Shown here piece after piece: positions 36,700 through 45,580 of a DNA stretch of 64,000 nt. Each line of letters opens with the position of its first letter. Position 1 is the stretch's first letter. The translations under genes and the position numbers were made by a program. Below the pieces are notes generated by a model that saw only the letters and a list, made by a program, of their open reading frames with translations, was not told where the DNA came from and ran no database searches. The stretch spans positions 91,115 through 155,114 of the forward strand of contig NZ_FQWL01000006.1 in NCBI RefSeq assembly GCF_900129665.1, in the 5' to 3' direction. Origin of the DNA: Flagellimonas flava. Its GTDB lineage: Bacteria; Bacteroidota; Bacteroidia; Flavobacteriales; Flavobacteriaceae.

Positions 36700-37962
36700 A
36701 TGAAGACTAAGATTTTAATATTACTTGCCATTGGGATCTCTGCAATGGGGTATTCCCAGAAAAATGAGATCAAGGCAGCTGAGAAAGCGTTTAAAGCCGG
36801 GGACACGCAGGCAGCCAAAACTTCTGTCGATAGCGCTGCTTCCCTAATTGATGGGGCCGATGCACGTTTGCAAGCCCAATATTATGCCGTTAAGGGTAAT
36901 GTCTATTCTGATTTGGCTAAAAAAGGAGACGGAGATGCTTTCCAAACCGCCATTGATGCATTTAACAAAGTGGTGTCTGTAGAAGAAGCCAGTGGAAAAG
37001 AAAAATATACAACGGTTGCCGTCCAAAAACTTGCTCAAATCACCGCTGATCTTGTAAACGCTGCTGTAGAAGATAACAACCAGAAGGAATTTGAGGCAGC
37101 TGCGGACAAGTTGTATATGAGCTACAAATTGAGCCCAACAGACACGCTATACTTATACTATGCGGCCAGTAGCGCAGTAAACGGCCAGCATTATGAAAAA
37201 GCCCTAAAATTCTACAACGAGCTAAAAGATATCGGTTACGATGGTAGTGGTGTAAATTTCACGGCGGTAAATGTAGAGACCGGTGAGGTGGAAACCATGG
37301 ACCAAAATACAAGAGATTTATATGTAAAGGCTGGAACGCACAAAGACCCAAAAGATGAGCGTACACCCTCTAAGAGTGCCGAAATCGTTAAGAATATTGC
37401 TTTGATTTACCAGCAATTGGGAGATAATGAAAAGGCGCTGGCAGCTTACTCCGATGCCAGAGCGGTCGATGCTGATGATGTGAACCTTGTACTTGGTGAG
37501 GCAAATCTATATTATGCCATGGGCGACAAGGAGAAATTCAAGGAATTGATGGCGGAAGCTTCAGATATGGCTCCTGATAATGCTGATTTATTGTACAACA
37601 TTGGTGTAATAAATATGGAGCAAGGGAACCTAGAAGATGCTAGGGAAGCTTACAAGAAAACCTTGGCTATCGACCCCGGATACATCAATGCATTACTGAA
37701 CCTCTCCACGACTTATGTGAATGAAGGTAATGGACTTATCGACGAAATGAACTCTTTGGGAAGCTCTAGGTCTGATATTGCAAGATATGATGAGCTTAAA
37801 AAACAAAAGGATGATCTTTTCCTTGAAGGGGCTACGATTTTGGAAGATGCTTTGAAATCAAATCCTGATAACCAAAGTGTTCTTACACAGCTTAAAAATA
37901 TCTATGGTGCCTTAGGTGATACCGATAATTTTATGCGGATTAAAAAACTATTGGGAGAGTAA
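36700..37962 (+). CDS. Secreted tetratricopeptide-repeat protein
   Basis: A 420-residue protein with a signal peptide (residues 1-19, ending MGYSQK) and several TPR-like helix pairs, clearest at residues 225-340 (IYQQLGDNEKALAAYSDARAV; IGVINMEQGNLEDAREAY). It is probably periplasmic and a protein-binding scaffold. The pairing behind gyrA recurs in Flavobacteriaceae but without a known functional reason. A strong hairpin terminator follows 18 bases after the stop codon. Confidence 0.85.
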   Translation: MKTKILILLAIGISAMGYSQKNEIKAAEKAFKAGDTQAAKTSVDSAASLIDGADARLQAQYYAVKGNVYSDLAKKGDGDAFQTAIDAFNKVVSVEEASGKEKYTTVAVQKLAQITADLVNAAVEDNNQKEFEAAADKLYMSYKLSPTDTLYLYYAASSAVNGQHYEKALKFYNELKDIGYDGSGVNFTAVNVETGEVETMDQNTRDLYVKAGTHKDPKDERTPSKSAEIVKNIALIYQQLGDNEKALAAYSDARAVDADDVNLVLGEANLYYAMGDKEKFKELMAEASDMAPDNADLLYNIGVINMEQGNLEDAREAYKKTLAIDPGYINALLNLSTTYVNEGNGLIDEMNSLGSSRSDIARYDELKKQKDDLFLEGATILEDALKSNPDNQSVLTQLKNIYGALGDTDNFMRIKKLLGE

Positions 37963-37980
37963 GAAGCTTTTCCAAACAAG

Positions 37981-38013
37981 AAAAAAGGCTCCAAATTTTG
38001 GAGCTTTTTTTTT
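37981..38013 (+). terminator. Rho-independent terminator
   Basis: AAGGCTCCAAA pairs with TTTTGGAGC, flanked by an A-run on the left and nine T on the right. It works in both directions and serves the TPR gene (+) and the NlpC/P60 gene (-), whose stop codon is at 38012. Confidence 0.9.
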
Positions 38014-38764
38014 ATAGAATCTTCTTAATAACCCGAAGTTTATGAGTATAAAGTTTTTTCTCGGTGTTGAAAATACCTGTGTGATCTAATCGGTCTATCC
38101 GAACATGCCCATGCGCATGGATAATATAGTTGTCTTTTAAAATAATACCCACATGATCTATAATGCCCTCATTATTGTCAAAAAAAGCGAGGTCTCCAGG
38201 CTCACTCTCTTCTATGAAGCTTAGGGGCTCTCCCTGTTGTGATTGTTGCTCGGCATCGCGCTTTAAAAAATGCCCATTTATCTTATAGACCATTTGGGTG
38301 AAACCGGAGCAATCAATTCCAAAAGGTGTTTTTCCTCCCCATTGGTAAGGCGCCTTAAGGTAGAGCAAAGCAGTTTCCACCAGATTGGTCTTTGACTGTT
38401 TTCCTGAAATGGAGTGCCCTTCAAATTGATGTTGGAGTAGGGGCACGGAGGACACCATTGACCCCAATAAAAGTGGTAGCAACATACCATCGGCAGCGCA
38501 GGCATGTGCTATGATATCTGAGGAGAAAGTTGGGTTTGGTTGGGCATCCAATTCCTTGTAATCCTCTTCGGTAATCAGAGTGAACTGATTATTTGAAACC
38601 CAACCTTCATAGCTGTCATAAGCCGTACGAATCCTGCTCCATTTCTTTCTGTTTTCCAACACCTTGACATGTTCCCCATAGAGTAATTGGGAACACATTT
38701 CGGCACTGTCATCAGGATGGGTTCTTATCGGAACTATACTAAGATGGCAGATTCCATATTGCAT
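38012..38764 (-). CDS. NlpC/P60 cysteine peptidase with SH3 domain
   Basis: A ~250-residue cell-wall peptidase. From Met at 38764 (MQYGICHLSIVPIR) an N-terminal bacterial SH3 domain (to about 85) precedes the NlpC/P60 fold: the catalytic Cys in FGIDCSGFTQMVYK, the His in IDHVGIILKDN and the third polar residue in IIHAHGHVRID. It should cut D-Glu-diamino-acid bonds in muropeptides. There is no signal peptide, so it probably acts in murein recycling in the cytoplasm. A start 20 codons further up would run into the thiolase gene. Confidence 0.88.
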   Translation of the reverse strand: MQYGICHLSIVPIRTHPDDSAEMCSQLLYGEHVKVLENRKKWSRIRTAYDSYEGWVSNNQFTLITEEDYKELDAQPNPTFSSDIIAHACAADGMLLPLLLGSMVSSVPLLQHQFEGHSISGKQSKTNLVETALLYLKAPYQWGGKTPFGIDCSGFTQMVYKINGHFLKRDAEQQSQQGEPLSFIEESEPGDLAFFDNNEGIIDHVGIILKDNYIIHAHGHVRIDRLDHTGIFNTEKKLYTHKLRVIKKIL

Positions 38765-38783
38765 GTGTGGCCGAATGGATGAA

Positions 38784-39959
38784 TTATTCTCTTTCCAAAA
38801 TAATGGCTGAGGCTCCACCACCACCGTTGCAGATACCTGCTGCGCCTAATTTAGCATTGTTCTGTTCCAACACATTGAGCAGTGTTATTGTTATCCTTGC
38901 CCCGGAACATCCAAGAGGGTGTCCTAAAGAAACTGCACCTCCGTTAACATTCACTTTGGAATCATCCAGCCCCAGCAATTTCATATTGGCCAAGCCAACA
39001 ACTGAAAATGCCTCATTGACTTCAAAAAAATCGATGTCTTCAATAGACACTCCAGCTCTGGATAAGGCTTTTGGCAAAGCTTTGGCTGGAGCCGTGGTAA
39101 ACCATTCCGGTTCTTGGGCAGCATCCGCATAAGATTTGATTGTGGCTAAAGGTTTTAGGTTGAGTTCGGCTGCTTTTTCGGCACTCATGAGTACCACTGC
39201 GGCGGCTCCGTCATTTATCGTGGAAGCATTGGCCGCTGTAACCGTACCCTCTTTTGTAAAGGCAGGTCGAAGGGCGGGAATCTTTTCCATTTTCACATTC
39301 TTGAACTCCTCATCTTCATCCACCACGATCGGTTCACCACGTCGCTGAGGTACTTCAACGGGGACTACCTCATTGGCGAATTTCCCATCTTTCCAAGCTG
39401 CTGCAGAGCGCTCGTAGGATTGAATGGCAAAAGCATCTTGGTCTTCCCGACTAAATTCGTGCTCCACAGCACAGGCGTCTGCACAAACCCCCATTGCATT
39501 TTGGTCATAGGCATCCACCAGACCGTCTTTCTGCATTCCATCTATTAGTGTAGCTGGACCAAATTTGGTTGCGTTTCTCATGTATGCATAATGAGGAATA
39601 AGACTCATGTTCTCCATACCACCGGCAACTACAATGGAATTTTCTCCCAAGGCAATGGATTGGGCAGCTTGCATAATGGCCTTCATCCCAGATGCGCATA
39701 CCTTGTTTACAGTGGTGCATGGAACCGAATTTGGAATTCCTGCATACAGGGCTGCTTGCCTTGCTGGTGCCTGTCCTGTTCCGGCCTGTACAACATTTCC
39801 CATTAAAACTTCCTCAACTTTTTCTGGAGCCAGTCCAATTTTATCCAATGCTCCTTTTATGGCAATGGATCCAAGTTTGGGTGCGGTTATAGTGGATAGC
39901 GCACCCATAAAACTACCAATAGGTGTCCTGGCGGCAGAAACAATTACAACTTTATTCAT
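38784..39959 (-). CDS. Acetyl-CoA C-acetyltransferase (thiolase)
   Basis: A 391-residue thiolase joining two acetyl-CoA or splitting 3-ketoacyl-CoA. Nucleophile Cys88 lies in NKVCASGMKA, and the active-site His and second Cys in GHPLGCSGAR and CNGGGGASA near the C-terminus. It ends 19 bases before the NlpC/P60 start on the same strand. The direction in vivo (acetoacetyl-CoA synthesis or beta-oxidation) cannot be told. Confidence 0.94.
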   Translation of the reverse strand: MNKVVIVSAARTPIGSFMGALSTITAPKLGSIAIKGALDKIGLAPEKVEEVLMGNVVQAGTGQAPARQAALYAGIPNSVPCTTVNKVCASGMKAIMQAAQSIALGENSIVVAGGMENMSLIPHYAYMRNATKFGPATLIDGMQKDGLVDAYDQNAMGVCADACAVEHEFSREDQDAFAIQSYERSAAAWKDGKFANEVVPVEVPQRRGEPIVVDEDEEFKNVKMEKIPALRPAFTKEGTVTAANASTINDGAAAVVLMSAEKAAELNLKPLATIKSYADAAQEPEWFTTAPAKALPKALSRAGVSIEDIDFFEVNEAFSVVGLANMKLLGLDDSKVNVNGGAVSLGHPLGCSGARITITLLNVLEQNNAKLGAAGICNGGGGASAIILERE

Positions 39960-40045
39960 CTATGCATTTTTAATGATGCGAAAATACTAAAATTAAACGG
40001 TAGGCACTATCCTTGTTAAGGCTCCCACTTCTTATTTATATTTTC

Positions 40046-40053
40046 TATTTTTG
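40046..40053 (+). promoter_or_regulatory. Possible -7 box of the HD-domain gene
   Basis: TATTTTTG fits TAnnTTTG 17 bases before the ATG at 40071. No -33 box is seen at the right distance, so confidence is low. Confidence 0.35.
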
Positions 40054-40070
40054 GGACAATTCCGTGCCGT

Positions 40071-42107
40071 ATGGGAAAAACTTTGGATAACGTTTATAAG
40101 CACCAATCGCTTGCTTACAAGTATTTTCTATACCTCATAACCGTTGGTCTGATCGTCTTCTTTTTTCCAAAAGGAGGGAAGTTCAAGTATGAATTCCAAA
40201 AGGGAAAGCCGTGGCAATACGAAAATTTGTATGCGCCTATTGATTTTTCCATAAAAAAGACCCAAGAAGAAATTGCTTCAGAACGCCAATCGTTAAGGGA
40301 TAATAAAACCGATTATTATACCTATGATGAAACCATTGTTTCCGATGTTAGGCAAGAGGTAAGGGACGAACTCATTAAATTGTTTTCTAGTACATCGTAT
40401 CCCCAAAGACAGCAAACCGCGCTGTTGGAGGTTGCTTCAAAAGCTGTGGACAGTATCTATGGCAATGGTATTTTCCAAGATTCGCCGGCGGCGAGTTCAA
40501 TATTGTTGATTAAGAACAATGAGGCCAGACCTTTGGCTAGGGGGGGGTATTTGAGCATCCAACAGGCTAAGGAAAGAATAAGCCGAATATTGCCGTCTTT
40601 GAGTCCATCTGAAGGAAGAAATTTAGCAGGAACTGTACAACGACTCTTAAAAGCGAACACCTTTTACGATGAAGCATTAACAGAGAGGGCACTGGCGGAT
40701 GAATTATCCAAAATTTCATTTACCCGAGGTGAGGTTTCTGAAGGAAGACTCATTATTGCCAAAGGAGAAGTGGTGGAAGCTGAGAATTTCAAGATTCTGG
40801 ATTCTCTTAAGGAAGAATACGAATCCGAATTATGGAGAGGTAACAACTACTATTTCATTCTGTTGGGGTATACTATTTTGGTTGCCCTGGTACTGATCAT
40901 GCTCTTTCTTTTTCTTAAAAGATATCGAAGCGAAATTTTTAAGAACAATAATAAGGTTACTTTTATCTTTGTCAATATTCTTTTGATGGTTCTGGCCACT
41001 ACCTTGATGGTCAAAAACAACGAAAGCTATGTTTTTGTGGTGCCACTCTGTATCCTTCCATTGGTGTTGAAAAACTTTTTTGATGCGAGATTGGGGCTGT
41101 TCGTCCATGTGCTTACCGTATTGATTTTGGGCTTTGTAGTTCCCAATAGTTTTGAGTATATCTTTTTACAGACCATTGCCGGAATTGTAACCATTCTAAC
41201 GGCGTCCGAGCTTTATAAAAGGGCCAACCTGTTTATTTCCGTTGGTCAGATTACCTTGATTTATATTATCGGTTATTTTGCATTTCATGCGATTCATGAG
41301 GGTAACCTGGAAAACATAGAATGGATCCTGTTCGGCATTTTTGTGTTGAACGGTTTGCTGACCCTCTTTGCCCAACCACTGATTTATATTTATGAGAAGA
41401 TTTTTGGTCTTGTTTCCGATGTTTCCCTCTTGGAACTTTCGGACACCAATTCCAAATTGCTTAAGGAGTTGTCCGATAAGGCACCAGGTACATTTCATCA
41501 CTCCTTACAAGTGGCCAATTTGGCGGAAGCCGCTGCCAACGAAATAGGTGCAAATGCTATGATGGTTCGGGTAGGGGCCTTGTATCATGATATTGGCAAA
41601 ATGGAAAACCCTACTTTTTTCACGGAAAACCAGATAACCAATGTAAACCCCCACGATGATCTACCTCCCCGGGAGAGTGCCAAAATCATCATTGATCATG
41701 TTATCAAAGGCATTGAAATCGCCAGAAAGAACAACCTTCCTGATAGAATCATTGACTTTTTGCGTACCCACCATGGGACTACCTTGGTGTTCTATTTTTA
41801 TAAGAAGCAACAAGAGCTGGAGGAAACCGTAGATGAAAAGAACTTCAGATACCCTGGACCGATTCCATTTTCAAGGGAAACGGCGATTTTGATGATGGCC
41901 GATGCGGTGGAGGCTGCCTCCAAAAGTTTAAAGAACCCCACCTTTATGATCATTGACGAATTTGTAGAGAAAATTGTCAAGGGTCAAATGCAAGCAAACC
42001 AATTTTTGAATGCGAACATCACCCTGAAGGAAATGGAGCAGGTGAAGAAAGTGCTCAAGCAAAAACTGACCAATATTTACCATTTAAGGGTGGAGTACCC
42101 TGAGTAG
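40071..42107 (+). CDS. 7TM-HD family phosphohydrolase (PgpH-like)
   Basis: A 678-residue membrane protein: an N-terminal helix, an extracytoplasmic domain (about 40-260), seven membrane helices (270-450) and a C-terminal HD domain with HHSLQVANLAEAAANEIG, LYHDIGKM and LRTHHGTTL. PgpH-type proteins in Gram-positive bacteria degrade c-di-AMP; that activity is likely here but not proven. The gene has a run of eight G (40540-40547) within codons 157-159 (Arg-Gly-Gly), which could slip, but the frame is intact. Confidence 0.88.
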   Translation: MGKTLDNVYKHQSLAYKYFLYLITVGLIVFFFPKGGKFKYEFQKGKPWQYENLYAPIDFSIKKTQEEIASERQSLRDNKTDYYTYDETIVSDVRQEVRDELIKLFSSTSYPQRQQTALLEVASKAVDSIYGNGIFQDSPAASSILLIKNNEARPLARGGYLSIQQAKERISRILPSLSPSEGRNLAGTVQRLLKANTFYDEALTERALADELSKISFTRGEVSEGRLIIAKGEVVEAENFKILDSLKEEYESELWRGNNYYFILLGYTILVALVLIMLFLFLKRYRSEIFKNNNKVTFIFVNILLMVLATTLMVKNNESYVFVVPLCILPLVLKNFFDARLGLFVHVLTVLILGFVVPNSFEYIFLQTIAGIVTILTASELYKRANLFISVGQITLIYIIGYFAFHAIHEGNLENIEWILFGIFVLNGLLTLFAQPLIYIYEKIFGLVSDVSLLELSDTNSKLLKELSDKAPGTFHHSLQVANLAEAAANEIGANAMMVRVGALYHDIGKMENPTFFTENQITNVNPHDDLPPRESAKIIIDHVIKGIEIARKNNLPDRIIDFLRTHHGTTLVFYFYKKQQELEETVDEKNFRYPGPIPFSRETAILMMADAVEAASKSLKNPTFMIIDEFVEKIVKGQMQANQFLNANITLKEMEQVKKVLKQKLTNIYHLRVEYPE

Positions 42108-42149
42108 TAGCGACTAAGTCAATTTGGTTCCAAAAAAACAGAAAAATAG

Positions 42150-42180
42150 TTGCGATCTATTGTTTGAAAAGGTACATTTG
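42150..42180 (+). promoter_or_regulatory. Promoter of the tRNA cluster
   Basis: TTG (42150-42152), a 20-base spacer and TACATTTG (42173-42180) match the Bacteroidota promoter pattern. tRNA-Ser begins 41 bases after the -7 box. Confidence 0.6.
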
Positions 42181-42220
42181 CATCCGCATTTTTAGAAATG
42201 TACGTTCATAATAAATGTTA

Positions 42221-42304
42221 GGAGAGGTGCCGGAGTGGTAACGGAGCAGATTGCTAATCTGTCAGCGCGTAAGTGCTGCCCGGGTTCGAGTCCCGGTCTC
42301 TCCG
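42221..42304 (+). tRNA. tRNA-Ser (GCT)
   Basis: The acceptor GGAGAGG pairs with TCTCTCC (one G-T). The anticodon stem GCAGA/TCTGT encloses TTGCTAA with anticodon GCT, reading AGC/AGU. The T arm is CCGGG-TTCGAGT-CCCGG. A variable arm of type II is present (AGCGCGTAAGTGCT). CCA is not encoded. Confidence 0.96.
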
Positions 42305-42326
42305 CTTTTCTTTTACATAAACACCA

Positions 42327-42401
42327 CGGGGTGTAGCGTAGCCCGGTTATCGCGCCTGCTTTGGGAGCAGGAGGTCGCAGGTTCGAATCCTGCCACCCCG
42401 A
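42327..42401 (+). tRNA. tRNA-Pro (TGG)
   Basis: The acceptor CGGGGTG pairs with CACCCCG. The anticodon loop TTTGGGA lies in the stem CTGC/GCAG; anticodon TGG. The T arm GCAGG-TTCGAAT-CCTGC is intact. CCA is not encoded. Confidence 0.96.
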
Positions 42402-42402
42402 C

Positions 42403-42432
42403 AAAGCCGAATCAAGCGATTCGGCTTTTTTT
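42403..42432 (+). terminator. Terminator after tRNA-Pro
   Basis: AAAGCCGAATC (42403-42413) pairs with GATTCGGCTTT (42418-42428), loop AAGC, then more T. It lies between tRNA-Pro and tRNA-Arg, so tRNA-Arg may need its own promoter or depend on read-through. Confidence 0.8.
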
Positions 42433-42445
42433 ATTTATTGACCAG

Positions 42446-42522
42446 GGTCGCGTAGCTCAGCTGGATAGAGCATCTGCCTTCTAAGCAGACGGTCGCAGGT
42501 TCGAATCCTGCCGCGATCACCA
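42446..42522 (+). tRNA. tRNA-Arg (TCT), CCA encoded
   Basis: The acceptor GGTCGCG pairs with CGCGATC (one G-T). Stem TCTGC/GCAGA holds CTTCTAA, anticodon TCT, reading AGA/AGG. T arm GCAGG-TTCGAAT-CCTGC. Unlike the two tRNAs before it, its 3' CCA is genome-encoded (42520-42522). A tyrosine integrase gene begins 126 bases downstream, so its 3' end is a likely attachment site. Confidence 0.95.
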
Positions 42523-42527
42523 CCTCG

Positions 42528-42553
42528 AAACCCCAGTATTACTGGGGTTTTTT
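42528..42553 (+). terminator. Terminator after tRNA-Arg
   Basis: AAACCCCAGTA pairs with TACTGGGGTTT around two bases and is followed by TTT. It closes the tRNA cluster. Confidence 0.85.
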
Positions 42554-42648
42554 AATTTCCAAGCAATTTTTATATCTTTAATTGGAGGTCGAATTCCGCT
42601 TAAATATGCCTTTAAAAGGAATAATTCCCGACCTTTTTCCGACCCTTT

Positions 42649-43785
42649 ATGAAGATATCAATTAAACTGAATAAAAGAAAGAATAAGAAGACCCCTAAAG
42701 GCTATCCTGTAATTGTATATGTGACCAACAATTATCAGGAAAAGGAATGGAGGACAGGATTTTATTCTGAAAGTTCTTCTTGGAACAAACAACGTGCTGT
42801 TCCAACCAGCAAGCATCCTCAATACTATCATTTGTTGGATTATTTGGCTGTACTCAAGGCTAGATTGAATGAGGTTAGCTTGGAATCTGCCAAAAGACCA
42901 ATTTCCTTTGAGGAAGCTAAAGAATGGATTTTTAATACAAACAGGGATTCGTTTTATGACTTGGCCATGAACACTTTTAAAGAAGGGTATAGAGGGACGG
43001 ATTGGAGTGCCATAAGAAGATTTAATAAATTCTATCCGGATTCCACTTTCAATAATGTTACTTATCAAAGTGCAATTGATTTTAGAAATGCCTTATTAAA
43101 ACAAGGCAATAAGCCCTCTGGTGTGGATAGTTATATTAGGTCATTGAAATCGCTTTGGAATAAGTTAAGTGATAAACCAAATCCCTTTAAGGGTGTTGTG
43201 ACGGAAATACCTGATACAATAAAAACAGTTGCTTCTAAGGACGACTTAGTTAAACTTATTCAAGCTGACTTCCCTTTCAACAATGGATTTAGTGGATTTT
43301 ATCACTATAGAAATTATTGGTTACTAATGTTCTATTTGGGTGGCATTGATCCAGAAGTACTTTCTAAACTAAGATATGACAGGCATTTAGTAAACGGTAG
43401 AATCATATTCAATAGGGACAAAGGAAGGTCAAAAACTTTATGCAATAATGTTATACCTGAGAAAGCTTTAGCGATATTAGAGACTTATAAAGATGCTAGC
43501 TTTCCGTTTTTTGTTCCTATATATGAAGCAACAAATTACAGGACATTTTCTGGCAATTTTTCTAGGAGGATGAGGGAATTAAGTAGAAAACTTCATCTAA
43601 GTGTGGAATTAAGGCCTAAATCGGCAAGATATACCTTTATAGACAGGGCTCAGCAACTTTTAATCGATGAACGCATAACGGCTCAGATAGTTGGCCATAA
43701 ACGGAAGACCACTACAAGTATTTATACCAACGACTTTCCTCTAAAATTTCAAGATAACGCGCATTTGAAGATTATAGCTGTTTAA
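42649..43785 (+). CDS. Tyrosine site-specific integrase
   Basis: A 378-residue phage-type integrase: an N-terminal arm-binding region (MKISIKLNKRKNKKTPKG), a SAM-like core-binding domain (about 95-190) and a C-terminal catalytic domain. The late motif set is present: Arg in KSARYTFIDR, His in IVGHKRKTTTS, Tyr in IYTND. The first catalytic Arg, normally near the GLR/RGM position, is not obvious (FYLGGIDPEVLSKL), so the enzyme is divergent or impaired. It sits next to tRNA-Arg, the usual place for island integrases. Confidence 0.85.
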   Translation: MKISIKLNKRKNKKTPKGYPVIVYVTNNYQEKEWRTGFYSESSSWNKQRAVPTSKHPQYYHLLDYLAVLKARLNEVSLESAKRPISFEEAKEWIFNTNRDSFYDLAMNTFKEGYRGTDWSAIRRFNKFYPDSTFNNVTYQSAIDFRNALLKQGNKPSGVDSYIRSLKSLWNKLSDKPNPFKGVVTEIPDTIKTVASKDDLVKLIQADFPFNNGFSGFYHYRNYWLLMFYLGGIDPEVLSKLRYDRHLVNGRIIFNRDKGRSKTLCNNVIPEKALAILETYKDASFPFFVPIYEATNYRTFSGNFSRRMRELSRKLHLSVELRPKSARYTFIDRAQQLLIDERITAQIVGHKRKTTTSIYTNDFPLKFQDNAHLKIIAV

Positions 43786-43882
43786 AGGCGGTTCATAACT
43801 TTCCTGAAAAATGGATTTTTGTTACATAGTTTTTCAAAAACTCTTTTAGAAATTTCAATCCTAATTATAATTATTTGATATC

Positions 43883-44575
43883 ATGGAAGATAACAAAAGG
43901 AAAGGATTTGTTAAAATTTACAGAAGTCTACTTGATTGGGAATGGTACACAGAACCCAATACAACACATTTGTTTCTTTATTGCCTGATAAAAGCAAATT
44001 ACCAGGGTAAAAAATGGAAGGGTAAGTTGCTAAAAAGAGGCGACTTTATTACAAGTGTTGAACACATTTCTAGGGATACAGGATTGAGCATTTCTAAGGT
44101 TAGGACTTCTCTGGGAAGATTGGAAAAATCTGGTTGTATTTGCAAAAAAACAACAAACAAATATACTGCTATCAGAGTAGTAAATTATAAGGAATACCAA
44201 GATATTTCAGAGATGCCTAACAACCAAACCAATGTTAAAAAACAATCAACAGACAACGAAATAACAACAATTAAAGAAAATAAGAAGTTCAAAGAAAAAA
44301 TAAATAAAGAAAAGAGAGTGAGCTCTCTCACAAATTTTGAATATTTAAATAAAAACTATAAGGAGCAAATGGACGCTATATTTAAAAGAAATGCTTTACC
44401 AAATAAGCAAAGGCAATTTTGTATAGCAAAATTTAATGAAAAGCGGATTAACAATTTAGATGTGGACTTGTTTGAGAACTATTTAACAAATTGGATTAGA
44501 AATTTGGAAAAAGATGGTACTATGGAGGAGTGGAGAAGAAAACAATATTTGTTGAAGCAGGCATGCGATGCATAA
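43883..44575 (+). CDS. Phage-type replication/primosome-like protein
   Basis: A 230-residue protein. The N-terminus (GFVKIYRSLLDWEWYTEPNT, then LLKRGDFITSVEHISRDTGLSISKVRTSLGRLEKSG) is the winged-helix domain seen in phage replisome-organiser and DnaD/DnaT-like proteins of mobile elements. A Lys-rich linker and a C-terminal helical segment (EYLNKNYKEQMDAIF, ENYLTNWIRNLE) follow. No helicase or primase is nearby, so it may be a leftover of the element that brought the integrase. Confidence 0.65.
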   Translation: MEDNKRKGFVKIYRSLLDWEWYTEPNTTHLFLYCLIKANYQGKKWKGKLLKRGDFITSVEHISRDTGLSISKVRTSLGRLEKSGCICKKTTNKYTAIRVVNYKEYQDISEMPNNQTNVKKQSTDNEITTIKENKKFKEKINKEKRVSSLTNFEYLNKNYKEQMDAIFKRNALPNKQRQFCIAKFNEKRINNLDVDLFENYLTNWIRNLEKDGTMEEWRRKQYLLKQACDA

Positions 44576-44676
44576 AAGAGGGTAGGGGGTACAAACATCG
44601 ATATTTGAAGAATTTAAACATCGCCACCCAGTCAAGATTTTACTCGGAGCAATTTTTTGGAGGGGGGGGGTAAAGC

Positions 44677-44696
44677 AATCGTTTAATTGAACTTTT
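44677..44696 (-). repeat. Cassette-junction repeat a
   Basis: Minus-strand AAAAGTTCAATTAAACGATT, 80 bases after the stop of the gene at 44776. The dyad core GTTCAA/TTAAAC matches in five of six positions. A nine-G tract (44662-44670) lies just outside it. It is the last repeat on the integrase side. Confidence 0.7.
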
Positions 44697-44775
44697 ACTT
44701 TAACGTTGCCATCTATGATTTCTTTGTTATAGTATCTAAAAACTGGGATTGAGTTGGCGCATTAGTTAGGCAAGG

Positions 44776-45411
44776 CTATTTATTGATTTTAGGACCACTC
44801 TCCCATAGGGTTATGTATCTCTCTAGAATTATGGGTTTCTCTGTTTTCTTCAAATAAACTTCAGCTATCAAAACGTATTCGCCATGTGCAATTTCCTTTA
44901 GACAAAATTTATCGGCCATATTGGACCTTATCTGAATAGGTTCAGGATAACTTTGGTGCAAGTAGTACTTTACATATTTAATTCCCTTCAGTGCTCCCTG
45001 GTAATAAGAATCAACGATAACTCTAATATCATAATGTGGTAGCTCCACATTGGTCTTTTGTCTAAACTCGTCCTGTATGTACTCTCTTAGAAATGAGGTA
45101 TGGTTGATGAAGAAGTAGTCCGCAGGCAACTTATTATCCTGTAGGTTTACATCGATTTCAAGTTTTTCTTCTTCTTCTTCACTTCCAATATTTCTTTGAG
45201 AAGGAAAAGCTTCTAACTCAATCCCAAAGGCCCCAAATTTTTTCAGTCTTTCAGTCAAAAATATTCCTATTACTATTGGAACAACTGCAACTGCCAACCA
45301 TCTTGCTTCCAACTGCAATAGTCTTGGATATTTAAATTGAACAAAAAGCAATAAAACCAGTATGACAACCGAAGCGATAAAATACCATAGTAGTGATTTG
45401 CTTTTATTCAT
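44776..45411 (-). CDS. Two-helix membrane protein, unknown (cassette)
   Basis: Not recognised. About 211 residues from the ATG at 45411 (MNKSKS); the frame extends seven codons to a TTG. Two membrane helices near the N-terminus (residues 6-25 and 31-50) precede a soluble domain with an EEEEEKLEIDV linker and IRVIVDSYYQGALKGIKYVK. It lies between repeats a and b, in the same direction as its array neighbours. No homologous domain is apparent. Confidence 0.65.
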   Translation of the reverse strand: MNKSKSLLWYFIASVVILVLLLFVQFKYPRLLQLEARWLAVAVVPIVIGIFLTERLKKFGAFGIELEAFPSQRNIGSEEEEEKLEIDVNLQDNKLPADYFFINHTSFLREYIQDEFRQKTNVELPHYDIRVIVDSYYQGALKGIKYVKYYLHQSYPEPIQIRSNMADKFCLKEIAHGEYVLIAEVYLKKTEKPIILERYITLWESGPKINK

Positions 45412-45560
45412 TTTCAGTTCAATTAGACCCAAGGAGGGATATAGATTCAGAAATAATAATCTATAGAAATTTCAATTTACTAAAGATTTATCTTGCTTTT
45501 TGATTTAGATTAAAGAAGATTTTATTAGTAAATAGAATATGGATAATTTTATTCTCATTA

Positions 45561-45580
45561 ATCGTTTATTTGAACTTTAG
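45561..45580 (-). repeat. Cassette-junction repeat b
   Basis: Minus-strand CTAAAGTTCAAATAAACGAT, identical to repeat c 452 bases away. Its TAA (45577-45579) is the stop codon of the upstream gene. Confidence 0.8.

Noticed and set aside
42192..42484. Short ORFs on both strands overlapping the three tRNAs
   Set aside because: Their peptides are translations of tRNA sequence; the tRNA folds explain the DNA.
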